Shown: one piece after another, positions 7,803-17,115 of the stretch
How the letters are laid out: the number at the start of each line of letters is the position of its first letter
Position numbering within the stretch: position 1 is the first letter of the stretch
Assembly: GCF_025989185.1 (NCBI RefSeq)
Contig: NZ_JAPDNT010000001.1
Span: 620,001-684,000 of the forward strand
DNA from: Limobrevibacterium gyesilva
GTDB lineage: Bacteria; Pseudomonadota; Alphaproteobacteria; Acetobacterales; Acetobacteraceae
Length of the DNA: 64,000 nt
Direction of reading: 5' to 3'
Notes under the pieces: model-generated
Database searches by the model: none
What the model was told of the DNA's origin: nothing
Seen by the model: the letters and a program-made list of their open reading frames with translations, nothing else
Position numbers and translations under genes: made by a program

Positions 7803-9362
7803 GTGGCGGGAGCGGCCGGCGTGACCGCGGCGACGCCGGACAAGGTGCCGCACCGGGCGCTGATCACCGGCTGCACCATGATTGCCACCCTGATGCAGGC
7901 GCTGGACTCCACCATCGCCAATGTGGCGCTGCCGTACATGCAGGGCAGCCTGTCCGCGACCTACGACCAGATCACCTGGGTGCTGACCTCCTACGTCATT
8001 GCCGCGGCGATCATGACCGCGCCGGTCGGCTGGATGGCCACCCGGTTCGGGCGCAAGAACCTGTTCCTGACCTGCCTGTTCGGCTTCACCGCCGCCTCGA
8101 TGCTGTGTGGCGCCGCCCAGTCGCTGACGCAGATGGTCGTCTTCCGGCTGCTGCAAGGCGTGTTCGGCGCGGCCCTGGTGCCGCTGTCGCAGGCGACCAT
8201 GCTGGACATCTACCCGTTCGAGAAACGCGCCCAGGCCATGGCCATCTGGGGTATCGGCGTGATGGTCGGCCCGATCCTGGGGCCGACGCTCGGTGGCTAC
8301 CTGACCGACGCCTACAACTGGCGCTGGGTGTTCTACGTTAACCTGCCGTTCGGCCTGCTGGCCATGACCGGGCTGATCATGTTCATGCCGAAGGCCGAGG
8401 GCGACGCCGGGATGAAATTCGACTGGACCGGCTTCGCGGTCCTGGCCCTCGGCATCGGCGCGTTCCAGATGATGCTCGACCGCGGCCAGGACCAGGACTG
8501 GTTCAACGCGCGCGAGATCATCGTCGAGGCGGTGCTGGCCGGCCTGGGCTGCTACCTGTTCGTCGTCCACATGTTCACCGCCGAACGGCCGTTCATGCCG
8601 CCCGCGGTGTTCAAGGACCGCAACTTCGCCGCCGCCCTGGCCATGATGTTCGCCGTCGGCATGGTGCTGCTGGCCAGCTCCGCCCTGCTGGCGCCCTACC
8701 TGCAGAACCTGGCCGGATACCCGGTGGCCACCGCCGGCATGGCCATGGCCCCGCGCGGCATCGGCACCATGGCGGCGATGGTGCTCGCCGGAAACCTGGG
8801 CACGCGGATCGACCAGCGCCTCCTGATGGCGATCGGCCTCGCCATGCTGTCCGGCACGATGTACGCCATGAGCGGCTGGACGCCCGACGTGCCCGAGCGG
8901 CAGCTGTTGACCGTCATCGTGCTGCAAGGCTTCGGCATGGGCCTGATCTTCAACCCGCTGTCGGTGATCGCCTTCGCCACGCTGCCCATTCATCTGCGCG
9001 GCGACGGCGCAGCCCTGCTGAGCCTGTTCCGCAACATCGGCGCCGCCATCGGCATCTCCGTCACCTCGTTCTCATTGACCCGAGGCACCCAGGTCGCCCA
9101 CGCCGAACTCGCCGGCCTGATGACGCCCTTCAACCGCGTGCTGCAGGGCAACGGCGCCGCCGAACAGTTCCTCAACCCCGCCACCAGCCATGGCGCGCTG
9201 CTGATGGACCAAATGATCAACCGCCAGGCACAGATCATCGCCTACAACAACGACTACCTGCTGATGACCTGGGTGACCCTGCCGGCCCTGCTGCTGCTCC
9301 TGCTGATGCGCCGCGGCAACAAGGCCGCCGCGCCGGCCGAGAGCCATGCGGCGATGGATTGA
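7803..9362 (+). CDS. DHA2-family MFS drug efflux transporter (EmrB-like)
   Basis: A 519-residue inner-membrane proton/drug antiporter with about 14 transmembrane helices. Helix 1 has LDSTIANVALP, the D1-type motif of the DHA2 family. Motif A is GWMATRFGRKN, and motif C is GVMVGPILGPTLGGYL. The start is GTG at 7803, 18 bases after the adaptor stop. A downstream ATG would cut into helix 1. With MarR and HlyD it forms a tripartite efflux operon. It ends inside the edge of intergenic repeat copy B. Confidence 0.9.
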   Translation: MAGAAGVTAATPDKVPHRALITGCTMIATLMQALDSTIANVALPYMQGSLSATYDQITWVLTSYVIAAAIMTAPVGWMATRFGRKNLFLTCLFGFTAASMLCGAAQSLTQMVVFRLLQGVFGAALVPLSQATMLDIYPFEKRAQAMAIWGIGVMVGPILGPTLGGYLTDAYNWRWVFYVNLPFGLLAMTGLIMFMPKAEGDAGMKFDWTGFAVLALGIGAFQMMLDRGQDQDWFNAREIIVEAVLAGLGCYLFVVHMFTAERPFMPPAVFKDRNFAAALAMMFAVGMVLLASSALLAPYLQNLAGYPVATAGMAMAPRGIGTMAAMVLAGNLGTRIDQRLLMAIGLAMLSGTMYAMSGWTPDVPERQLLTVIVLQGFGMGLIFNPLSVIAFATLPIHLRGDGAALLSLFRNIGAAIGISVTSFSLTRGTQVAHAELAGLMTPFNRVLQGNGAAEQFLNPATSHGALLMDQMINRQAQIIAYNNDYLLMTWVTLPALLLLLLMRRGNKAAAPAESHAAMD

Positions 9363-9557
9363 AGGAAGGCGGGGGCTCTGCCCCTCGACCCCGCTAAGGG
9401 CGGAGCCCTTAGAACCCCGGACATAAGTGGTTTGGGGAAGGGGGCCTGAGGAGCGGCTTCCGGCAGTACTTTAGGCCCCCTTCCCCAAACCACTTAAAGT
9501 AATGGGATCCAAGGGGCTTCTGCCCCTTGGCGGGTCCAGGGCAGAGCCCTGGCCTTC
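9363..9557. repeat. Dispersed intergenic palindromic repeat, copy B
   Basis: The longest copy, filling the space between the convergent MFS and dctA genes. It contains CTAAGGGC/GCCCTTAG (9394-9412), a central hairpin at 9424-9496, CCAAGGGGC/GCCCCTTGG (9509-9530) and CCAGGGC-AGA-GCCCTGG (9536-9552). As in copy A, the left end and the complement of the right end are related (GGAAGGCGGGGGCTCTGCCC and GGAAGGCCAGGGCTCTGCCC). Confidence 0.8.
9424..9496. terminator. 24-bp perfect hairpin inside repeat copy B
   Basis: Bases 9424-9447 are perfectly complementary to 9473-9496, with a 25-base loop. It lies between two convergent genes, so it can act on transcripts from either side. The other three copies lack this arm, so it looks like an insertion into or expansion of the repeat. 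Confidence 0.7.
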
Positions 9558-9559
9558 CT

Positions 9560-10834
9560 TCACTCCGCCAGCGCAAGCTCCCGGTCGGCCAGGACGCGCC
9601 GGGCCTGCTCGATGTCGAGCTGGCCTTCCCACCAGGCCACGAACACGGTGGCGACCGAGTTGCCGAACAGATTGGTGATGGCGCGGGCCTCGCTCATGAA
9701 GCGGTCGATTGCCAGTACCAGCACGATGCCGGCGACGGGCACCTTGCCGTTCAGCGTGGCGAGCGTGGCGGCCAGGGTGATGAAGCCGCCGCCGGTGACG
9801 GCCGCCGCCCCTTTCGAGGTCAGCAGCAGCACCGCCAGGATCACCACGTAGTCGCCCCAGGACAGCGGGATGTTCAGGGCCTGGGCGATGAAGGTGATCG
9901 CCATGGTGAAGTAGATCGAGGTGCCGTCGAGGTTGAAGGCGTAGCCCAGCGGCACGACCAGGCCCACCAACGGGCGGTTGCAGCCCAGCCGCTCGAGCTT
10001 TTCCATCAGCGTGGGCAGGGCCGCCTCGGAGGAGCTGGTGCCCAGGACGATGAAGAACTCCTCGCGGATGTATTTCAGCAGCGGCCACAGCCGCAGGCCG
10101 GTCATGCGCATCACCGTGGACATGACGACGAAGATGAACACCGCGCAGGTGATGTAGAAGCACAGCATGAGGATGCCGAGCTGTGCGAGGGCGCCGATGC
10201 CGTAGCGGCCGATGGTGAAGCTCATCGCGCCGAAGGCGCCCAGCGGCGCCACCCGCATGATCATCCCGATGATGCCGAACAGGGCGGCGCCGGCGTCGTC
10301 CAGGAAGTGCACGACGGACCGACCGCGCTCGCCCAGATGGGCGAGCGCGATGCCGAACAGCACGGCGAAGAACAGCACCGGCAGAATGTCGCCCCGGGCG
10401 AAGGCGCCGACGATGGTGTCGGGGATGATCGCCAGCAGGAAGTCGGCGGCCCCCTGGTGCGGCGCATTGGTGTAGCGGGCGACCGCGGATTGATCCAATG
10501 AGGCGGGATCGACGTTGAGGCCGTGCCCGGGCTCGATCACGTGGCCGACGATCAGGCCGACCAGCATGGCCACGGTCGTCAGCACCTCGAAATAGATGAT
10601 TGCCTTCAGCCCGATGCGCCCGACCTCGGCCGTATCGGTCAGCTTGCCGATGCCCACCACGACCGTGATGAAGATGATCGGGGCGATCATCATGCGCACC
10701 AGCTTCACGAAGCCGTCGCCGAACGGCTGCATCTGCACGGCGATGTCCGGCCAGAAATAGCCGAGCAGGACGCCGGCAACGATCGCGATGAGCACCTGGA
10801 TATAGAGCGACTTCGACTGGCTTGCCTGGATCAC
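9560..10834 (-). CDS. dctA: C4-dicarboxylate:cation symporter DctA
   Basis: A 424-residue DAACS-family transporter for succinate, fumarate and malate in the inner membrane. The N-terminal helix [20 protein letters not shown] is followed by [20 protein letters not shown]. The serine-rich re-entrant loop [22 protein letters not shown] and the helix-7 motif [15 protein letters not shown] are both present. I chose GTG at 10834 because GGAGG lies 7 bases upstream; the frame is open to 10921 without further conservation. It may feed the succinate dehydrogenase encoded at 23-26.6 kb. Confidence 0.92.
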   Translation of the reverse strand: MIQASQSKSLYIQVLIAIVAGVLLGYFWPDIAVQMQPFGDGFVKLVRMMIAPIIFITVVVGIGKLTDTAEVGRIGLKAIIYFEVLTTVAMLVGLIVGHVIEPGHGLNVDPASLDQSAVARYTNAPHQGAADFLLAIIPDTIVGAFARGDILPVLFFAVLFGIALAHLGERGRSVVHFLDDAGAALFGIIGMIMRVAPLGAFGAMSFTIGRYGIGALAQLGILMLCFYITCAVFIFVVMSTVMRMTGLRLWPLLKYIREEFFIVLGTSSSEAALPTLMEKLERLGCNRPLVGLVVPLGYAFNLDGTSIYFTMAITFIAQALNIPLSWGDYVVILAVLLLTSKGAAAVTGGGFITLAATLATLNGKVPVAGIVLVLAIDRFMSEARAITNLFGNSVATVFVAWWEGQLDIEQARRVLADRELALAE

Positions 10835-10998
10835 GGCACTGCCTCCGCCCTTGGGTCTGTCCTGGGACACGCCACGGCTTGCCGCGCGATAGCACACCGC
10901 CGCCGCGCCGGACGCCAGCAATTTCGCTGCTCTTTGCCGGGGCGCGCATGGTCTGTATCGTCCGCGGCCGTTTCCCTTTCCGCACGAGGATGCCCCGC

Positions 10999-11685
10999 AT
11001 GGCCGAGTACGTGATTGCCCCGCCCCCTGTCGTGTCCGTTCCGGTCGCCGGCGGCGGCGCGTTCCCGGTCCGCCGCATCTTCTGCGTCGGCCGCAACTAT
11101 GCCGAGCACGCCCGCGAGATGGGCGCGGACCCGGATCGGGAACTGCCGTTCTTCTTCACCAAGCCGGCCGACGCGCTGCTGCTGAACGGGGCGGACATGC
11201 CGTATCCGTCCATGACCGGCAACCTGCACCACGAAATGGAGCTGGTGGCGGCGATCGGCACTGGCGGCGTGGATATCCCGGAGGCCGAGGCGCTAAGGCA
11301 TGTCTGGGGCTATGCCGCCGGCCTGGATATGACCCGGCGCGACCTGCAGAACGCGGCGAAGAAGGAAGGCAAGCCCTGGGACATGGGCAAGGGCTTCGAC
11401 CACTCCGCGCCGATCGGCACGATGGTCCCGGCTTCCGCCTTCCCGAACCCGACCAAGGGCAGGATCGAGCTGAAGGTCAACGGCCAGGTGCGCCAGGTCT
11501 CCGACCTGTCCAAGCTGATCTGGAGCGTGGCGGAGACGGTGGCCTATCTGTCGAAGCTGGTCCGGCTGGCGCCGGGCGACCTGATCTTCACCGGCACGCC
11601 CGAGGGCGTCGCGGCAGTGGTCAAGGGCGACGTGCTTGAAGGCGTGGTCGACGGCGTGGGGACGGTCAGGACGAAAATCATCTAA
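10999..11685 (+). CDS. Fumarylacetoacetate hydrolase-family protein (fumarylpyruvate hydrolase-like)
   Basis: A 228-residue FAH-fold hydrolase. It resembles fumarylpyruvate hydrolase of the gentisate pathway more than full-length fumarylacetoacetase. The start of the fold is [30 protein letters not shown] supplies metal-binding Glu residues, and [10 protein letters not shown] holds the metal-binding Asp. The C-terminal signature is [13 protein letters not shown]. The ATG at 10999 has a GAGG 9 bases upstream; a longer frame from 10822 overlaps dctA on the other strand and lacks conservation. It is divergent from dctA. The true substrate could be another acylpyruvate. Confidence 0.82.
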   Translation: MAEYVIAPPPVVSVPVAGGGAFPVRRIFCVGRNYAEHAREMGADPDRELPFFFTKPADALLLNGADMPYPSMTGNLHHEMELVAAIGTGGVDIPEAEALRHVWGYAAGLDMTRRDLQNAAKKEGKPWDMGKGFDHSAPIGTMVPASAFPNPTKGRIELKVNGQVRQVSDLSKLIWSVAETVAYLSKLVRLAPGDLIFTGTPEGVAAVVKGDVLEGVVDGVGTVRTKII

Positions 11686-11689
11686 TCCA

Positions 11690-12400
11690 TCAGCCGCCCA
11701 GATAGGCCGCGACCACCGCCGGATCGTGGGCGACGGTCGCGGCCGGTCCTTCCAGCACGATCCGCCCGGTCTCCAGCACATAGGCGTAGTCCGCGACCTC
11801 GAGCGCCGCGGAGGCGTTCTGCTCGACCAGCAGGATCGTCGTCCCTTCCCGCTTCAGGTCGGCGACAATGGAGAAGATCTCCTCCACGAACAGCGGGGCG
11901 AGGCCCATGCTGGGCTCGTCCAGCAGCAGCAGGCGGGGCGCGCCCATCAGCGCGCGGCCCAGCGCCAGCATCTGCTGCTCACCGCCGGACATGGACCCGG
12001 CCGGCTGGTCCAGCCGTTCCTTCAGCCGCGGGAAGCGGGCCAGCACCTGGTCCTGGCGGCGGGCGGTCTCGGCACGGTCGGCCAGCAGCCAAGCGCCCAT
12101 GGCGAGATTCTCGGCCACGGTCAGCTCAGCAAAGACCTGCCGCCCCTCGGGCACCTGCAGCATGCCGGCCGCGGCGACGCGATGGGGCCGCCAGCCGGCG
12201 ATGTCGGCGCCGTCCAGCCGGATCGCGCCGGCGCGCGGGCGGGTGAGGCCAGACAAGGCACGCATGGTTGTGGTCTTGCCCGCGCCATTGGCGCCGATCA
12301 GGCATACCACCTGGCCCTCGGCCACCGTGAGGTCGATGCCCTTCAGCGCCTCGGTGCGACCGTAGAAGACGGTCAGGCCCTGGACGTCGAGACTGCTCAT
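11690..12400 (-). CDS. livF: Branched-chain amino acid ABC transporter ATPase LivF
   Basis: A 236-residue nucleotide-binding subunit. Walker A is GANGAGKTT, the ABC signature is MSGGEQQMLALGRALM and Walker B is LLLLDEPSMGLAP, followed by the switch His region LLVEQNASAALEVADYAYV. Its start overlaps the livG stop (ATGA), showing translational coupling. It is the last gene of a minus-strand operon ordered binding protein-livH-livM-livG-livF. It works with LivG to drive import of branched-chain amino acids or similar ligands. Confidence 0.93.
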   Translation of the reverse strand: MSSLDVQGLTVFYGRTEALKGIDLTVAEGQVVCLIGANGAGKTTTMRALSGLTRPRAGAIRLDGADIAGWRPHRVAAAGMLQVPEGRQVFAELTVAENLAMGAWLLADRAETARRQDQVLARFPRLKERLDQPAGSMSGGEQQMLALGRALMGAPRLLLLDEPSMGLAPLFVEEIFSIVADLKREGTTILLVEQNASAALEVADYAYVLETGRIVLEGPAATVAHDPAVVAAYLGG

Positions 12401-13200
12401 CCCGCCCTCGTCGCCGCTTCACGCCGGGCCAGCCGCTCGGCGACCTTCGGGCCGAGATAGGCCTCGATCACCGCCGGCTCCCGCCGCACCTCGGCGGGGG
12501 TGCCCTGGAAGATGCGACGGCCGAAATTCAGTACCGTGACCGTGTCGGACAGGTCCATGACGAAGCCCATGTCGTGCTCGACCAGCAGCACCGTGGTGCC
12601 GAAGCCGCGGATGCGGCGCACCAGCGCGGCCAGGGCCTCGGTTTCCGCCGGGTTCATGCCGGCGGCGGGCTCGTCCAGCAGCAGCAGCCGCGGCTCGGCG
12701 ACCATGGCGCGGGCGATTTCCAGCCGGCGCTGGTCGCCATAGGACAAGGCGGCGGCGCGCGCGTCCGCGCGGGCGGACAAGCCCACCAGCGCCAGCGCGT
12801 CCTTGGCCCGGTCCACCGCCGCGCGCTCCTCCCGGCGGAAGCGGCCGAGGCGGGCAACGATCTCGGGCAGGGTGGCGGACAGGTGCGCGTGCAGCCCGGT
12901 CAGCACGTTCTCCAGCACCGTCATGGCGCCGAAGACGCGGATATTCTGGAAGGTGCGGGCAATGCCCAGCCGCGCCCGCTCGTGCGGCAGCAGGGACGTC
13001 ACCGCGGAGCCGGCAAAGCGGATCGTGCCGGCGCTGGGCGGCACCACGCCGGAGATGAGGTTGAACAATGTGGTCTTGCCGGCGCCGTTCGGGCCGATCA
13101 CGGCGTGGATACCGCCCGCCGGAATGTCCATGTCCACGGCGTCCACCGCCACCAGTCCGGCGTAGCGGCGGGTGAGGCCGGCGGTCTGCAGCAGGATCAT
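12397..13200 (-). CDS. livG: Branched-chain amino acid ABC transporter ATPase LivG
   Basis: A 267-residue nucleotide-binding subunit. Walker A is GPNGAGKTTLFNLISG, and the signature region LSYGDQRRLEIARAM replaces the usual LSGGQ, as is normal for LivG. Walker B is LLLLDEPAAGMNP. The C-terminal extension with VIEAYLG is typical of the family. The ATG at 13200 overlaps the livM stop. The reading frame runs open far upstream through livM, but that part is a shadow. Confidence 0.93.
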   Translation of the reverse strand: MILLQTAGLTRRYAGLVAVDAVDMDIPAGGIHAVIGPNGAGKTTLFNLISGVVPPSAGTIRFAGSAVTSLLPHERARLGIARTFQNIRVFGAMTVLENVLTGLHAHLSATLPEIVARLGRFRREERAAVDRAKDALALVGLSARADARAAALSYGDQRRLEIARAMVAEPRLLLLDEPAAGMNPAETEALAALVRRIRGFGTTVLLVEHDMGFVMDLSDTVTVLNFGRRIFQGTPAEVRREPAVIEAYLGPKVAERLARREAATRAG

Positions 13201-14045
13201 GCGCCCCGCCTTTTCATGCGCCAGCTCAGCAGCCCATTGGGCAGGAACAGAACGGCCAGGACGATGATCACGCCGTTGAACACCAGCCGCAGGTCGGAGA
13301 AGCCACGCAGCAGCTCCGGCAACAAGGTCAGGATCCAGGCCCCCAGCACCGGCGCCAGCGGTGTGCCGATGCCGCCGAGCAGGGCGTAGGACAGGATGGT
13401 CACCGCCGGCTCGAACCCGTACTCGTTGGGGCCGATGAAGCTGGAGACATGCGCCCCCAGCGCCCCCGCCAGCCCGGCCAGAACGGCGGAGGCTAGCAAC
13501 GCGCCCATGCGGTAGCGGCCGACATTCACGCCCATCACGCCCGCCGCGGTCTCGTCCTCGCGCATCGCCTCCATGGCGCGGCCGACGCCGCTGCGCCCGA
13601 CCAGCCACAGGATCGCGACGGCCGCGAACAGCAGGCCATAGATCATCCAGGTCTCGGCCCGCTCGGGAATGCCGGACAGGCCCAGCGCGCCGCCGAAATA
13701 ATCGACATTGAGATAGACGGCCCGCAACACCTCGCCCAGGCCAATGGTGGCGATGGCGAGGTAGACGCCGGACAGGCGCAAGGTCGGCACGCCGATCGCC
13801 AACGCGAACAGCACCGGCACCACGCAGGACGCTGGCAGCACCATGAAGAACGGCAACTTCAGCTTCAGCGTCATCAACGCCGAGGAATAGGCGCCCAACC
13901 CCATGAACGCCGCCTGCCCCAGCGACAGCTGGCCGACCGCCAGCACCACGTACATCGACAGGGCCAGCAGCCCGTTGATGCCCAGCGCATGGATCAGGTT
14001 CTGGTAGGTCCACAGGAAATCGTCGAGCCACGGGGGGATGATCAT
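13197..14045 (-). CDS. livM: Branched-chain amino acid ABC transporter permease LivM
   Basis: A 282-residue inner-membrane permease with multiple hydrophobic helices. The family motif GQLSLGQAAFMGLGAY lies near the N terminus, and GVYLAIATIGLGEVLR follows. The cytoplasmic coupling region GRAMEAMREDETAAGVMG contacts the ATPases. The ATG at 14045 overlaps the livH stop by four bases (ATGA); a longer in-frame extension overlaps livH and has no membrane content. Confidence 0.92.
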   Translation of the reverse strand: MIIPPWLDDFLWTYQNLIHALGINGLLALSMYVVLAVGQLSLGQAAFMGLGAYSSALMTLKLKLPFFMVLPASCVVPVLFALAIGVPTLRLSGVYLAIATIGLGEVLRAVYLNVDYFGGALGLSGIPERAETWMIYGLLFAAVAILWLVGRSGVGRAMEAMREDETAAGVMGVNVGRYRMGALLASAVLAGLAGALGAHVSSFIGPNEYGFEPAVTILSYALLGGIGTPLAPVLGAWILTLLPELLRGFSDLRLVFNGVIIVLAVLFLPNGLLSWRMKRRGA

Positions 14046-14923
14046 GCGCGCCGCACCACGGCACGGCCGAACAGCCCGGAGGGGCGGGTCCACAGCACCA
14101 CAACCAGGATGGCGAAGGCCACCGCCTCCTTGAGGCCCGAGGCGACATATCCCGCGGTGAACACCTCGATCACGCCCAGCAGCAATCCCGCAATCAGCGC
14201 GCCGCGGATGTCGCCCAGGCCGCCGACGATGATGACGACGAAGCCGCGCAGCATCATGGCCTCGCCCATGTAGGGGTGGATGGCATTGAAATTCAGCCCG
14301 ATCAGCACCCCGCCGGCGCCGGCGAGGCAGCCAGAGATGAACGAGACCAGCGCCGCCAGCCGCCCGGTGTCGATGCCCATCAGCCCCGCGGCATCGGGCT
14401 TCTCCGCCATCGCCCGGATGGCCAGCCCCAGCCGCGTGCCGCGCATCAGCGCCATCAGCGCGCCCACCATCACCGCCGTCGCCAGCAGGATCAGCAATTG
14501 CGCCGTGGTGACGCGCAACCCCGCCAGCACGAACGCGTCCGACGCCACGAGGTCGGGTGGCAGGCGGCGGATGTCCGGGCCAAGGATGGACGTGGCAGCC
14601 GAATAAAGCGCGAGCACGCCGCCCAATGTGACCATGAGGGACGACAGCTCCGGCGCGTTCACCCGCCGCAGCCGGCTCAACAGCAGCCAGTCGAGCGCCA
14701 CCGCGACGGCACCCGCGCCCATCGCCGCCACCGGCAGCGCCGCCCAGATGCCGAACCCGGCCTGGCGGGTCAGGAACAGCGCGATGAAGGCGCCGGCCGA
14801 GAAATAGAACCCGTAGGTGAGGTTGATGACCCGCAGCACGCCGAACATCAGCGTGAAGCCGAGCGCGAACAGCGCATAGGTGGCGCCGAGCAGAACGCCG
14901 TTGACGAGCTGCTGGGCGAACAT
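14042..14923 (-). CDS. livH: Branched-chain amino acid ABC transporter permease LivH
   Basis: A 293-residue permease. The N-terminal FAQQLVNGVLLGATYALFAL and then GVLRVINLTYGFYFSAGAF are hallmark LivH segments. The coupling loop GLAIRAMAEKPDAAGLMGID and the C-terminal VVIIVGGLGDIRGALIAG are intact. It is the first permease after the binding-protein gene, separated by 89 bases that hold a strong stem-loop. Confidence 0.92.
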   Translation of the reverse strand: MFAQQLVNGVLLGATYALFALGFTLMFGVLRVINLTYGFYFSAGAFIALFLTRQAGFGIWAALPVAAMGAGAVAVALDWLLLSRLRRVNAPELSSLMVTLGGVLALYSAATSILGPDIRRLPPDLVASDAFVLAGLRVTTAQLLILLATAVMVGALMALMRGTRLGLAIRAMAEKPDAAGLMGIDTGRLAALVSFISGCLAGAGGVLIGLNFNAIHPYMGEAMMLRGFVVIIVGGLGDIRGALIAGLLLGVIEVFTAGYVASGLKEAVAFAILVVVLWTRPSGLFGRAVVRRA

Positions 14924-14969
14924 CAGGCGGGCCGATCATCCATGGTCACAATCGCCCGCACATACAACA

Positions 14970-15006
14970 GCGCCTCCCCGGGCGCCACCGCGCGCCGGGG
15001 AGGCGC
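14970..15006. terminator. 12-bp perfect hairpin between binding-protein gene and livH
   Basis: GCGCCTCCCCGG (14970-14981) pairs with 14995-15006 over a 13-base loop. It lies 7 bases past the stop of the minus-strand binding-protein gene and before livH. Such structures commonly stabilise the 3' end of binding-protein mRNA, giving excess binding protein over permease. That role here is inferred. Confidence 0.55.
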
Positions 15007-15012
15007 GGTCCA

Positions 15013-16149
15013 TCACGGAGCGATGCCGAACTTGCCGTCGCGCATCTCCAGCACGACGACGCCCTCGGCCGAAGCGGGGTCGCGATGGTCGGTGAAGGTG
15101 AACGGCCCCATCACGCCGGTGTAGCTGGTCTTGGCCAGCGCCGCGGTGATCTTCTCGGAGTCCGCGGCGCCGGCGCGGTCGATCGCGGCGGCCAGGATGA
15201 ACATGCAGTCATAGGCCTGGGCGGCGAACTGGTCCGGGTCCTTGCCGTACTTGGCCTTGAACGCGGCAACGAATTTCTGGTTCAGCGCATCAGGCTTACC
15301 GATGAACCAGGGGCTGCCGACGATCAGGCCGTCGGCCGCGGCCCCGGCGATCGCCCCCAGTTTCGGCGAGTTCGAGCCGTTGCCGCCGATGAACAGCGTC
15401 TCCTTGCCGAAGCCCAGCTGCCTGGCCTGTAGCAGCACGCCCGACACCGGCTCCACCAGTGCCGAGATGGCCACCGCGTCCGGCTTCAACCCCTTGATCT
15501 TGGTGAGCTGCGCCGCGAAATCGGTGTCCTTGGTGCCGAAGCTCTCGATCGCCAGGATGTTGAGGCCCAGCTTCTCGGCCGCCGCCTTCATCACGTCGAA
15601 GCCGGATTTCGAGAAAGCGTCGTCGTTGGCGTACATCAGCGCCACGGTCTTCACGCCGCGCGCCTGGGCCTTCTTGAAGGTGACCGGCACAACGTCCGCT
15701 TCCGGCAGCGACGTGCGGAAGATGTACGGCCCGATATCGGTGATGCCGTTGGCGGTGGTCGAGGTGCCGATGGTCGGGATCTTGCGCTCGTTGGTGACCG
15801 GGCCGACCGCGAACATCTCGTTCGACAGGGTCGGGCCGATGATCGCGACCACCTTGTCGCGGCCGATCAGCTTGCGCGCGGCGTTGATCGCCTGGTTCTT
15901 GTCGGCGGCCGAATCCTCGACCGTCAGCGCGATCTTCTTGCCGCCCAGAACGCCCTTCTGGTTGATCTCGTCCAGCGCCAGATCCAGTCCGCCCTTGATG
16001 GCGATGCCATAGGCGGCGGCGGGGCCGCTGAGGATCTCGATCGCGCCGACCGGAACGGTCTGCGCCTGGGCCAGCGCCGGCAGCGACGCCGCGCCGAAGC
16101 CGACCAGACCGGTCGTGACCAGGCCGGCCGTGAAGTGTCTGCGGATCAT
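15013..16149 (-). CDS. livK: Branched-chain amino acid ABC transporter substrate-binding protein
   Basis: A 378-residue periplasmic binding protein. The leader MIRRHFTAGLVTTGLVG has a twin arginine followed by a hydrophobic stretch and ends at an ALAQAQ-type cleavage site, so Sec or Tat export is possible. The mature start VPVGAIEILSGPAAAYG is typical of type I binding proteins. INQKGVLGGKKIALTVEDSAADKNQ and AIIGPTLSNEM are lobe-I ligand-contact regions. It heads the livKHMGF operon. The ligand class is branched-chain amino acids or related compounds and cannot be fixed from sequence. Confidence 0.9.
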   Translation of the reverse strand: MIRRHFTAGLVTTGLVGFGAASLPALAQAQTVPVGAIEILSGPAAAYGIAIKGGLDLALDEINQKGVLGGKKIALTVEDSAADKNQAINAARKLIGRDKVVAIIGPTLSNEMFAVGPVTNERKIPTIGTSTTANGITDIGPYIFRTSLPEADVVPVTFKKAQARGVKTVALMYANDDAFSKSGFDVMKAAAEKLGLNILAIESFGTKDTDFAAQLTKIKGLKPDAVAISALVEPVSGVLLQARQLGFGKETLFIGGNGSNSPKLGAIAGAAADGLIVGSPWFIGKPDALNQKFVAAFKAKYGKDPDQFAAQAYDCMFILAAAIDRAGAADSEKITAALAKTSYTGVMGPFTFTDHRDPASAEGVVVLEMRDGKFGIAP

Positions 16150-16254
16150 TACGCATCCCCCGAAGAAAGAAAGTTTCGCCGTACCCTAATTGATCGCGGC
16201 CACGGATCAAGCAGGGCTTGTCACGCTCGCGTATCCGGGCGATGCGTGAGTCCC

Positions 16255-17064
16255 ATGACCCAACGCTTGCGCATCGCCACCTGGAACATCAATTCCCTCC
16301 GGCTGCGGCTGCCGCTGCTGCCGCGCCTGATCGGCGCGCTCGACCCGGACGTCATCTGCCTGCAGGAAACCAAGGTCCCGGACGAGCTGTTCCCGGTCGA
16401 CGCCCCCGCCGAGCTCGGCTTCCCCCATGTCGCCTATGCCGGCATGAAGGGCTACAACGGCGTCGCCATCCTGTCGCGTATTCCGTTGCAGCGGCAGACG
16501 ACGGCGCCGGATTGGTGCGCCAAGGGCGACTCCCGCCATGTCTCGGTGCTGCTGGACATGAAATCGGGCCCGGTGGAGCTGCACGATTTCTACGTCCCCG
16601 CCGGCGGCGACATCCCCGACCGGGAGGAGAACCCGAAATACGGGCACAAGCTCGATTTCGTCGGCGAGGCCACGAGCTGGTTCGCCGGCCGGAAGGACCT
16701 CGCCCGCACCGTGCTGGTCGGCGACCTCAACATCGCCCCGCTCGAGCACGATGTCTGGAACCACAAGCAGCTTCTCGACGTGGTCAGCCACACGCCCCCG
16801 GAAACCAGCGGGCTGCTGGCCTGGCAGAACACCCGCTTCCACGACGCCGTCCGCCACTTCGTGCCGGAAGACCAGAAGCTCTACACGTGGTGGTCCTACC
16901 GCAACCGCGACTGGCGCGCCTCCAACCGCGGCCGCCGGCTCGACCATGTCTGGGTCACCCCGGACCTGAAAGACGGCCTTGCCAGCCACACCATCCTGAA
17001 AGACGCCCGCGACTGGCCGCAAACCAGCGACCACGTGCCGGTGTGCGTGGAGCTGGAGGTCTGA
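16255..17064 (+). CDS. xthA: Exodeoxyribonuclease III
   Basis: A 269-residue AP endonuclease and 3'-5' exonuclease for base-excision repair. The ATG at 16255 gives the family opening RIATWNINSLRLRLPLL. The metal-binding Glu is in VICLQETKVPD. The motif VGDLNIAPLEHDVWNH carries the catalytic Asp/Asn, and the C-terminal RRLDHVWVTPDL and TSDHVPV supply the final Asp and His. An open extension back to 16135 is antisense to the binding-protein leader and is rejected. The gene is divergent from the liv operon and convergent with a response regulator. Confidence 0.93.
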   Translation: MTQRLRIATWNINSLRLRLPLLPRLIGALDPDVICLQETKVPDELFPVDAPAELGFPHVAYAGMKGYNGVAILSRIPLQRQTTAPDWCAKGDSRHVSVLLDMKSGPVELHDFYVPAGGDIPDREENPKYGHKLDFVGEATSWFAGRKDLARTVLVGDLNIAPLEHDVWNHKQLLDVVSHTPPETSGLLAWQNTRFHDAVRHFVPEDQKLYTWWSYRNRDWRASNRGRRLDHVWVTPDLKDGLASHTILKDARDWPQTSDHVPVCVELEV

Positions 17065-17073
17065 CAACGAACG

Positions 17074-17104
17074 GCCGGGGCTGGCGCGACGGCGCAGCCC
17101 CGGC
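17074..17104. terminator. Terminator hairpin after xthA
   Basis: GCCGGGGCTG (17074-17083) pairs with CAGCCCCGGC (17095-17104) and is followed by GTTTCTT. It starts 9 bases after the xthA stop and lies just before the stop of the convergent regulator, so it likely ends the xthA transcript. Confidence 0.7.
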
Positions 17105-17115
17105 GTTTCTTCACC

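Noticed and set aside
9363-9557. Insertion sequence or transposon remnant between mfs and dctA.
   Set aside because: There is no transposase frame and no target-site duplication was recognised; the structure matches the other small repeats.
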